From: CAZICM01 sp964537685
Lineage (GTDB): Bacteria > Myxococcota_A > Polyangia > Polyangiales > Polyangiaceae
Reading direction: 5' to 3'
Length of the DNA: 64,000 nucleotides
Assembly: GCA_964537685.1 (NCBI GenBank)
Contig: CAZICM010000003.1
Coordinates: forward strand, 186,001 to 250,000
Position numbers and translations under genes: made by a program. Positions 31,931 through 39,471 of this stretch are shown piece after piece; position 1 is the first letter of the stretch, and every line of letters starts with the position of its first letter. The notes beneath the pieces are model-generated. The model saw nothing but the letters and a program-made list of their open reading frames with translations. It did not search any database and was not told the origin of the DNA.

Positions 31931-32798
31931 ATGCTCGATCGAAGGCGTATCCCCATTGGTATCGATGACTTTGCGTATTTGCGCANNNNNNNNNNNNNNN
32001 NNNNNNNNNNNNNNNNNNNNNNNNNNNNNNNNNNNNNNNNNNNNNNNNNNNNNNNNNNNNNNNNNNNNNNNNNNNNNNNNNNNNNGGCATGCGGGGGAGG
32101 TAGGCGATGCGCTGGAAACCTTGCTTTGTGGGGGAGAAGTGGAGCGGGAGCTGGATGAGAATACGGCGCTGGGGAATTTAGCGACTCATACCCATGTGCT
32201 CTTTAGTTTGCTAACGTTTGCAGGCTATTTAAAGGCCAAAGCGGTGCCGAGCTTTGGACATAAGCGTTATGCGTTGAGCATACCCAATCACGAGGTGCGT
32301 GAAGTCTATGTGGGCACCTTTAAAGGCTGGCTGGAGGCGGGGCTGCGTGAACAAGGGGGCAATATTCAGAAATTGCTTTCGGCTCTGCTGAAGGGAGATG
32401 CCAAGGAGATGGAGAGGCAGCTTCAGAAGCTGGCGCTGGCAACCGTTTCTTTTCACGATACCGCGGAACCCGATCCCGAGAAATTTTATCATGGTTTTGT
32501 CTTGGGTCTTCTGGCAACCCTTGAGCCTGAATACCGGGTGCGTTCCAATCGGGAGTCGGGGGATGGGCGTCCAGATGTGCTGGTGATGCCGGCGGAAAAA
32601 GGAAAACCTGGGGTGGTGTTGGAGTTAAAAGTGGCGAAGCCTGGGCGAAAGACCTTGGAACAGGCTTTGGAGGAGGGCGAGACCCAAATGAAAGGGAAGA
32701 ATTATGGGGCCGAGCTCGCCGCTCAGGGGGCAGGGGCGGTGGTGGGTTTGGTGGTGGCCTTCGATGGGAAGGATGTGAGAGCGAAACGAGTGCTCTAA
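31931..32798 (+). CDS. AAA-ATPase-like / PDDEXK nuclease-superfamily protein, interrupted by assembly gap
   Basis: Before the gap the frame reads MLDRRRIPIGIDDFAYLR, the typical N-terminus of the 'AAA-ATPase-like' (DUF1703-type) family. After the gap comes the family's C-terminal nuclease-like half. It shows FYHGFVLGLLATLEPEYRV, SNRESGDGRPDVLV and VVLELKV, which match the PD-(D/E)xK Asp...Glu-x-Lys pattern. The two parts are in different frames because the 100 N are a placeholder. By family size I estimate several hundred bases (probably 0.6-0.9 kb) are missing, including the P-loop. This family is often multicopy and of unclear function. Gene integrity cannot be judged. Confidence 0.8.
31986..32085. 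other. Scaffold gap (100 N)
   Basis: Exactly 100 N, the usual placeholder for a gap of unknown length, inside the PDDEXK-superfamily gene. Family multicopy repeats or the neighbouring fold-back element may have broken the assembly. Confidence 0.99.
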
Positions 32799-32806
32799 TC
32801 CGATCG

Positions 32807-32824
32807 AAATGGATAAATCCATTT
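32807..32824. terminator. Inverted repeat after PDDEXK gene
   Basis: AAATGGAT-AA-ATCCATTT is a perfect 8-bp palindrome starting 8 bp after the stop codon. The tight 2-nt loop and weak following T-run make it only a tentative terminator. Confidence 0.3.
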
Positions 32825-32991
32825 CAGTTTATTGAACATTGAACCAATTTCATCGATAATACATCCAATTTTTTTATATCACACCAGCACCCATTGCATC
32901 GAATTGCAATGCAGCGGGCACCTGCGGCCTTCACTACCGTCTGTATGTCCAGCATGGACAGATCGCTTCCTCCTTTGCTACTCCCGAATTG

Positions 32992-35900
32992 ATGCGTCCA
33001 GGCCAAGTCGTCGATGACCGTTTCTCGATCGAGCGGCTCGCTGGCCAAGGCGGCACAGCCCGTGTCTTTCTCGCAACCGATCGAATCACCGGCCTGCCCG
33101 TCGCCATCAAACGCTTTCACGCAAAAAATGAGGGGCCGGGCTTTGTGCGCTTTCTGCGCGAGGCCGAAATCCTCGCGTCGATGAACCATCCCTTCATCGT
33201 GCGCTATGTCGCGCATGGAACGTTTGAAGGGCATCCCTATCTGGCGCTGGAGTGGGTGGAAGGGGAGATGCTCTCTTCGCTCTTTAAACGGCGAAGGCTG
33301 ACGGTCGATGAGGCGAAGGATCTGTTGCTGAAGCTCTTGTCCGCGCTCGCCGTTACGCACGAAAAAGGCATCGTTCACCGCGATCTCAAGCCTCAGAATA
33401 TTTTGCTCCATCACAGCCGGCTGGATGCTCCGAAGATCCTCGATTTTGGGATTGCGCTGCTCGCCAACACGCCGGCCTCGGGCATTACGGGCACAGGCGT
33501 GTTTATCGGTTCGCCGGGCTATATGGCGCCCGAGCAGGTGCTGACTTCACGCGATGTCGATGCGCGCGCCGATCTGTTTGCGCTGGGCAGTCTGCTGTTT
33601 CAGGGCCTCACGGGGCAGATCATTTTTCAGGGCGATGATGCGCTTTCTTATTTCGTCAGGGTGATCACCGAAGATGCGCCGAGGGTGTCTTCGCTGCTGC
33701 CGGATTTTCCTGCCGGCTTGGACGATTTGATCGCTTGCCTCTTGGCGCGAAAGCCCGAGGCCAGGCCCGCCAACGCCAAGGTTCTGTTTGATGAGCTGGT
33801 CACGCTCGATCTGTCAAACGAAGCGGTTTTGGAAGAATCAACCTTCGCAACCAAGAGCCTTCGTACGCTCACCGAAAGCGAACAGCGGGTGTCGTGCGCG
33901 GTGCTTGTGCGGCCTACCTCGGAGAGCAATGCGAGGGCGCTGGCCGCTCATGCTGCGCATGTGTGTTCGCCTTTTGAAGGCCAGGCCGAAGCGCTGATCG
34001 ATGGGCATTGGATGATTAGCTTCGGCCGCGCGGCAACGGCCATGGAGCAGGCGGTGCGGGCCGCGCGCTGTGCCCTTGCGCTGCGAACGGCGGTTTCGGG
34101 TTTGGCTATCGCCGTGGTCGAGCTGCGCCGCGAGGACGGCATGGAACTCGGTGACAGGCTGCACTCCTGTTTGAGACTGCTCGACCGCGAAAACATTATC
34201 CGCGTGAACGATGGAACAGCGGGTCTTCTGGGTACGCGCTTTCATTTGGGCGGCGACGAAACGGGCCTGTGGATCGAGGAAGAGCACGATATCGATCGGG
34301 GTGCGCGCACGCTGCTTGGAAAGCCGACGCCATTTGTGGGGCGCCAGGACGAGCTTTCGCTGATCTGCAACGCCTTCCGCCAGACGCTGCGCGAATCCAA
34401 GGGCCGGGCGATCTTGGTGCTGGGTGATGCGGGCACGGGCAAATCGAGGCTGCGCGAAGAGTTTACCCAGTGGTTGGAGACGCAGTCGGTGCGCGTGAAT
34501 TTGTGGATCGCGAGAGGCGATCCAATCGGTCATCAGTCGGCATTTGGAATGCTGAAATCGGCGCTGCGCAGGGCCTTGGGCATTCATGCGGCCGACATGG
34601 CGGCGGTCGCGCGGAGAAAGCTTCAGTCGCGCGTGGCAAGGAATCTTCCTTCATCCGAGTACGCGCGTGTCACCGAGTTTTTAATGGAGCTTCTGGGGCT
34701 CAATCCCATGATCGAAGGAAGCCTCAGGCTCGATGCCGCGCGGCAGAGCGCGGAGCTGATGGGCAGCCAGATGCTTTCGGCCTTTAAGGATTTTGCCGCT
34801 TCGGAATGTAAGCGAACGCCGCTCATCATCATGCTGGAGGATTTGCATTTTGGAGATCGGCCCAGCGCAAAATGCATCGAGTCTTTGATCTCGGATCTGC
34901 CCGGCGTGCCCATTTTTGTGCTGGCCTTTGCTCGGCCGGATATTGAGCGCACGCTGCCCGATGTCTTTCAGAGCGCCGCAGCGCAAAAACTGGAGCTTAA
35001 ACCGCTCTCCGCGCAGGCGTGCGAAGAGCTGGTGCGCGCGGTCATCGGTGCCCGGACCAAGGACGCGATCGTGGCTTCGCTGGTCGAGCGTTCGGCGGGC
35101 AATGCGTTCTATTTGGAGGAGCTAATCCGCGCTGCCGCGCAGGGTAAATTCGAAACGCTTCCCAGTTCGGTGAGCGCGATGATCGAAGCCTCGCTTCAAG
35201 AGCTCGATCCAAGCGCGAGGCTTGTCTTGAGGGCGGCGAGTATTTTCGGGCCGAGCTTTTATCCTGAAGGCGTTGCCGTGCTGCTCAGAAAGCCCGCCGC
35301 GGAAATTCAAAGCGAGCTCGACAGGCTTGTGCAGCGGGAGATTTTGGATTGCCGCGCGGCCGATGAATGGACACCCAAATATCATCAGCGGACCTTTTGT
35401 TTCCGGCAGCTTGCGGTGCGCGAAACCGCTTATTCGATGCTCACGGGGGACGATCGCAAACTGGGCCACCGGGTCGCATCGCAGTGGCTTGAGGCGCAGG
35501 GAAATATCGATCCCATGGTGCTCGCCGAGCATTGTGAGCGGGGAGGCGAGCTGGGGCGCGCGGTCGATTACTTTCACCGGGCTGCGCAGGAGGCGCTGCG
35601 CGGAAACGATATGAGCAAGGCGATGGAGCGCACACAGCGGGCGATCGCATGCGGTGCCGAGGGGAAAGTGCTGGGAAGCGTGCTGCTCACGCGCGCGGAA
35701 GCCTCTCGCTGGAAAGGCGATAACCGCGAAGCCTTGCGCTGCGCTTCCGAAGCGAGGCCGCTGCTTACACCGGGCTCCGACGCTTGGTGCGCGGCCTGCG
35801 CCGAGCTGGTTGTGGCGGCGGTAAAGATGGGTGACAGCTCGGTAGGAGCTACGGCCGTACAAGATCTGGCGCTCTTCGGCAGCGAAACCACCGCGGATTA

Positions 35901-36888
35901 CAGTCCGGCCTATGTGATTGCGCTGGCGCGTGCTGCCGGTTCGCTGGTCTTGAGCGGTCAACTGGTGATGGCGGATATGCTCTTTGCCAAGGTTGAAAAT
36001 ACCCGCGGCGAAAAGGCCAAACAAAACCCCTTGGTGCTCGGGCGCCTATTTGAAAGCTATGCCTTGCGTGCCTTTGCCTCGGGAGATTTGGGCGCCGCGG
36101 TTTCTCATTGCGAAAAAGCCTTGCACGCATTCAATACCGTACAAGATCGCCCCAATACGGCTGTATTGCAAAACAACCAGGGCTGCGGCCTGCTGGAAAT
36201 GGGCGCCTACGAAGAAGCTGCCCAGGCTTTCAGCGCCGCGCTATCGGTAAGCGAAACCCTCAATTTGTCGCAGATCATTTGCGCAACCCGCCAGAATTTG
36301 GGCTACACCCTCGCCCATCTCGGACGTTATGACGAGGCCCACGCTCTAATTGCTAAAAGCATCCGGGAAGCCGTATTTCAGCAGAATCACCGGCTGGAAG
36401 GAGGAGCCCGCATCTATATGGCTACCGTTTCGGTGATGTCGGGAAAACTGCATCATGCCGAAGCCGATGCGCGCGCCGCCGTTGCAGCCCTCAATTCCCA
36501 CCCGCCCTTAAAAGCCTATGCCCTCGCTGTGTTATCGGCGATCGAACTCGCCAAAGGCGACGCGAAAAACGCGCTTTCACTGGCCAAAGATGCGCTCGAT
36601 ATTCTGCATGGAATGGGCGGAGCCATTGAAGAAGGCGAGGCCAAAGTCCGGCTTTCTTTTATTGAAGCGCTTATTGCCGCGGGCGATTTGGATTCAGCCA
36701 AACACGCGCTTTTCGAAGCCGTCCAAAGACTTCGCGCAAGGGCCTCGCAAATTAGCGTGCCTATACGGCGCCGGAGTTTTTTGATTCACGTTCCCGATCA
36801 CCGCCGCACATTTGAGCTCGCCGCACGCATGGGAATTGCTGTTCCTGAGATTGGAAGGCAATCTTTTTATTCCCTTCCGCCCGAATGA
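32992..36888 (+). CDS. Giant Ser/Thr kinase - cyclase-like remnant - AAA ATPase - TPR protein
   Basis: The product is 1298 aa. The kinase domain (about 10-275) has GQGGTARVF, AIKRFHA, HRDLKPQN, DFGIAL and GSPGYMAPEQ. A segment at about 300-425 (SCAVLVRPTSES..., GHWMISFGRAATAMEQAVRAARCALAL, HLGGDE) resembles a degenerate class III cyclase domain of the type found before such ATPases. A STAND/AAA ATPase follows: PFVGRQDELSLI, P-loop GDAGTGKSR near residue 480, and Walker B LIIMLEDLHFGD. A C-terminal TPR-rich half ends the protein. This is the PknK/MalT-like signalling architecture common in myxobacteria. The first ATG after a TTG (32989) is used as start. Confidence 0.92.
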   Translation: MRPGQVVDDRFSIERLAGQGGTARVFLATDRITGLPVAIKRFHAKNEGPGFVRFLREAEILASMNHPFIVRYVAHGTFEGHPYLALEWVEGEMLSSLFKRRRLTVDEAKDLLLKLLSALAVTHEKGIVHRDLKPQNILLHHSRLDAPKILDFGIALLANTPASGITGTGVFIGSPGYMAPEQVLTSRDVDARADLFALGSLLFQGLTGQIIFQGDDALSYFVRVITEDAPRVSSLLPDFPAGLDDLIACLLARKPEARPANAKVLFDELVTLDLSNEAVLEESTFATKSLRTLTESEQRVSCAVLVRPTSESNARALAAHAAHVCSPFEGQAEALIDGHWMISFGRAATAMEQAVRAARCALALRTAVSGLAIAVVELRREDGMELGDRLHSCLRLLDRENIIRVNDGTAGLLGTRFHLGGDETGLWIEEEHDIDRGARTLLGKPTPFVGRQDELSLICNAFRQTLRESKGRAILVLGDAGTGKSRLREEFTQWLETQSVRVNLWIARGDPIGHQSAFGMLKSALRRALGIHAADMAAVARRKLQSRVARNLPSSEYARVTEFLMELLGLNPMIEGSLRLDAARQSAELMGSQMLSAFKDFAASECKRTPLIIMLEDLHFGDRPSAKCIESLISDLPGVPIFVLAFARPDIERTLPDVFQSAAAQKLELKPLSAQACEELVRAVIGARTKDAIVASLVERSAGNAFYLEELIRAAAQGKFETLPSSVSAMIEASLQELDPSARLVLRAASIFGPSFYPEGVAVLLRKPAAEIQSELDRLVQREILDCRAADEWTPKYHQRTFCFRQLAVRETAYSMLTGDDRKLGHRVASQWLEAQGNIDPMVLAEHCERGGELGRAVDYFHRAAQEALRGNDMSKAMERTQRAIACGAEGKVLGSVLLTRAEASRWKGDNREALRCASEARPLLTPGSDAWCAACAELVVAAVKMGDSSVGATAVQDLALFGSETTADYSPAYVIALARAAGSLVLSGQLVMADMLFAKVENTRGEKAKQNPLVLGRLFESYALRAFASGDLGAAVSHCEKALHAFNTVQDRPNTAVLQNNQGCGLLEMGAYEEAAQAFSAALSVSETLNLSQIICATRQNLGYTLAHLGRYDEAHALIAKSIREAVFQQNHRLEGGARIYMATVSVMSGKLHHAEADARAAVAALNSHPPLKAYALAVLSAIELAKGDAKNALSLAKDALDILHGMGGAIEEGEAKVRLSFIEALIAAGDLDSAKHALFEAVQRLRARASQISVPIRRRSFLIHVPDHRRTFELAARMGIAVPEIGRQSFYSLPPE

Positions 36889-36968
36889 ATCGCCAATAAA
36901 AACCTATTTCAAGCGTGATACCGTCATTGCTCCGGCTTCTTATTTAAACCGGCACTTGGAGGTGCGCT

Positions 36969-38546
36969 GTGCACAGAAATAGGCATTATCAAATTCGTAA
37001 ATCTTTATTCCCTCTCGCTTCGGGGCTTCTTCTTTTCCTGGGCATTTCAGAAGGAACAGCCTGGGCAACCGTGACGGAAATCGGCCCCGCAGACGATTTA
37101 ATCGCGGCCGTCAATAACCTAAAAGCGGGGGACGAATTGGTGCTTCAGGGAGGCACCTATAATTTATCGCCCAAATTCACTATCGGCGTGAGCGGCACGG
37201 CCCAGGCACCCATTATGATCCGCGCCAAAGACGGAGAAGTGCCCGTCATCACCCGCCCCGATGCCAATCAGAATACGATCAATATCGAAAACAATGCGTA
37301 TTTGATTCTCAAAGGCATTGAAGTCAAAGGCGGCTCCCACGGCATCCGGCTTAACAACGCAAGCTTTATCACCATCGAAAACTGCCATATCCACGATACC
37401 GATGATGTGGGGCTGAGCGCCAATGTGCCCAACTCCAAATACGAAGGTTTGCGCCTTCTGCGCAATCATATCCATCACACCAACAATACCGGCGAAGGCA
37501 TGTATTTGGGCTGCAATACCAATGCCTGCCAAATGTGGGACAGCCTGATCGAGGGCAATTATATCCACGACACAACCAATCCTTCCGTGCAGCAGGGCGA
37601 TGGCATCGAAATCAAGGAAGGAAGCTACAATAATATCGTTCGCGATAACGTCATTCACACGACGAATTATCCCTGCATCATCACGTACAGCACCGTTGGG
37701 AACGGAGCTCCAAATATTATTGAACGCAATGTGCTTTGGAATTGCGGCGATCACGCCATTCAATCGGCCGCCGACACAACCATCCGCAATAACATCATTC
37801 TCAGCGCCAATGCCGATGCCATTCACAATCAGCAGCATCAATCCGGATCACCCGCCAATTTGATCATAATTCACAACACGATTCTCAAGGCCGGCGGCGA
37901 TGCCATCCGCACCGACAATATCGTCGGGCCGGTGCTGATCGCCAACAATGCGATCTACGCGCAAAACGGCAGCGCCATACGCGCGTCGGGCGATGTGGCG
38001 AAGCTTGTGGTGTCAGGCAATTACGGCACCGGCGGGCTTCAAAATGTGATGAGCGGCTTTAGCGCGATGGGAAATCTCGCCAACGATTTTAAAGGCGCCA
38101 ATTTCAACGGAGCGCCGCCCAATGATGTATTTCCCTCCGCCGGATCGCCGCTCATTGGAGGCGGAGATGCAACGCATGTCGCGCTCGACGATTTCAATGG
38201 AACACCGCGCGAAGGCGCCGCCGACGTCGGTGCTTACAAATTCGATCCCAATGGCAATCCAGGCTGGATTCTCGAAGCCGATTTTAAAGACTTGATCCCA
38301 CAGGGCGCGGGCGGAAACGGAAGCGGAGGAAGCGGATCAGGCGGCAATTCAAACGGCGCGGGCGGCAATGGAAGCGGCGGAAACACCAGTGGATCGGGCG
38401 GTGCGCAAAATGGCGCGGAGCCCGAAGACGAAGGCGGCTGCGGATGTCGCGCTGCAGGAACGCCGTCCAGAAATACCTCGCTGTGGCTCGCTGTCTCGAT
38501 CGCTGCATTTGCCTTGTTTACAAGGGCGCGCCGCTCATCCCCCTAA
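36969..38546 (+). CDS. Parallel beta-helix surface protein, MYXO-CTERM
   Basis: The product is 525 aa. It has a signal peptide (to about residue 33) and a right-handed beta-helix with many Ile/Asn turns (TIENCHIHDTDDVGLS, GLRLLRNHIHHTNN, DSLIEGNYIHDT, NIVRDNVIHT, PNIIERNVLWN), as in polysaccharide lyases and NosD-like folds. A Gly/Ser/Asn linker (SGSGGNSNGAGGNGSGGN) and a MYXO-CTERM tail (Gly-Cys-Gly-Cys, hydrophobic helix, Arg-Ala-Arg-Arg) follow. It is probably a surface carbohydrate-binding or -cleaving protein. The GTG start has GGAGG 6 nt upstream. Confidence 0.88.
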   Translation: MHRNRHYQIRKSLFPLASGLLLFLGISEGTAWATVTEIGPADDLIAAVNNLKAGDELVLQGGTYNLSPKFTIGVSGTAQAPIMIRAKDGEVPVITRPDANQNTINIENNAYLILKGIEVKGGSHGIRLNNASFITIENCHIHDTDDVGLSANVPNSKYEGLRLLRNHIHHTNNTGEGMYLGCNTNACQMWDSLIEGNYIHDTTNPSVQQGDGIEIKEGSYNNIVRDNVIHTTNYPCIITYSTVGNGAPNIIERNVLWNCGDHAIQSAADTTIRNNIILSANADAIHNQQHQSGSPANLIIIHNTILKAGGDAIRTDNIVGPVLIANNAIYAQNGSAIRASGDVAKLVVSGNYGTGGLQNVMSGFSAMGNLANDFKGANFNGAPPNDVFPSAGSPLIGGGDATHVALDDFNGTPREGAADVGAYKFDPNGNPGWILEADFKDLIPQGAGGNGSGGSGSGGNSNGAGGNGSGGNTSGSGGAQNGAEPEDEGGCGCRAAGTPSRNTSLWLAVSIAAFALFTRARRSSP

Positions 38547-38567
38547 ACAAGTGTTGATGCCGCATTT

Positions 38568-38663
38568 ACAACTGTTTTGCTCAAGTAAATTCAACCGTTT
38601 TTGCGATGGGTACAACTGTTTAACTTCCTCATACAGAAGTTTAGTTCGCCTTAACGACTGTTA
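38568..38663. repeat. Array of CAACTGTTT-like boxes
   Basis: Four related boxes start at about 38569 (CAACTGTTT), 38592 (CAACCGTTT), 38613 (CAACTGTTT) and 38655 (CGACTGTTA). The first three are spaced 23 and 21 bp, about two helical turns, in the 527-bp intergenic region after the beta-helix gene. The core AACTGTT is nearly self-complementary. They could be repeated binding sites for one regulator. No gene is seen in 38547-39073. A 65-codon frame there has no recognisable features. Confidence 0.4.
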
Positions 38664-38993
38664 ATGTTCCAGCCCGCCAAGCCTCCTCAGAGACATCTCA
38701 ATAATGTATGAAGTCATCTCTAAAGCATCAAAAAACAACGGTCGAGTGATTCGCACACATCCTACAAGGTATTGCCAGCGCCCACTTTTTTCATTCTTCC
38801 AATCTGTTGGTATGCGTGATCCATCGAATCAGGGGTTGAAAAGAATGCGCACGCCACTATCTGTAATGCCCGCACCTACGATGGTACGCACGCAGCGTTA
38901 AATCTGCCGAGCCTAGTTTTTACGATGTTTTTGTGCTGGCTATTTTTCTCGCGGCGCGCGATTTCCAATTCGAAGGATTGCCTCGCCTAGGAT

Positions 38994-39014
38994 GAACAAT
39001 GTTCGCCCCGGGGC
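38994..39014. promoter_or_regulatory. Two abutting palindromes upstream of XRE regulator
   Basis: GAACA-A-TGTTC (38994-39004) is directly followed by GCCCCGGGGC (39005-39014), 60 bp before the XRE-family gene. GAACnnnGTTC-type palindromes are usual for small HTH dimers, so autoregulation is plausible. Confidence 0.4.
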
Positions 39015-39073
39015 GGTAGCCGTTAACTCAGTGCCGGATTGCCCGGCCCACTCATACAATTAGGATTCTAAAT

Positions 39074-39430
39074 ATGCCGCGCACACAGCAACAGTACAAT
39101 CAGGCGGACCTCGGCCGTGAGGTGCGCCGTCGCCGCGAGGCTTCGGGCCTTACTCTTGAGCAGCTCGCCATTCGCTCCGGCCTTACGCCCAATTATATCG
39201 GCACCATCGAAACCGGTAAGCGCGATCCTTCGCTGACGACGATTCAATCGTTGGCGCGTGGTCTGGGAATTCAGCCCGGCGAGCTGTTCGGTGGCGTCGA
39301 TCAATTGGGTCCCGCGGGTCTTGAGGCGGGTCTTCTGTTTGATTCAGCCCCCAGCGAAGTGCAGGGTGCGGTGCTTCAGATTCTTCGCTGGACCAAGGCG
39401 AAGGCGCCGCGTGGCGCGACCAGAAGCTGA
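39074..39430 (+). CDS. XRE/Cro-type HTH transcriptional regulator
   Basis: The product is 118 aa. An N-terminal HTH_3 domain (about 10-70) reads LGREVRRRREASGLTLEQLA, IRSGLTPNYIGTIETGKRDP, then TIQSLARGLGIQPGELF, a textbook Cro/CI fold. The C-terminal 45 residues are short and unassigned. AGGA lies 8 nt before the ATG. Target genes are unknown. Adjacent palindromes at 38994-39014 are candidates. Confidence 0.93.
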   Translation: MPRTQQQYNQADLGREVRRRREASGLTLEQLAIRSGLTPNYIGTIETGKRDPSLTTIQSLARGLGIQPGELFGGVDQLGPAGLEAGLLFDSAPSEVQGAVLQILRWTKAKAPRGATRS

Positions 39431-39471
39431 TTGTCCTTTCCGCGTAACGGGCGCCGTTATAGACGGCGCTC

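Noticed and set aside
31956..32798. Continuous ORF translated through the N-run
   Set aside because: The frame before the gap is not the one that gives the family N-terminus (that starts at 31931), so the continuous frame is an artefact of the placeholder.
32824..33414. 196-codon minus-strand ORF opposite the start of the giant kinase
   Set aside because: The opposite strand encodes clear kinase motifs, and the minus-strand translation has no recognisable features.
38704..38901. 65-codon ORF in the long intergenic region
   Set aside because: No signal, domain or ribosome site, and an unremarkable composition.
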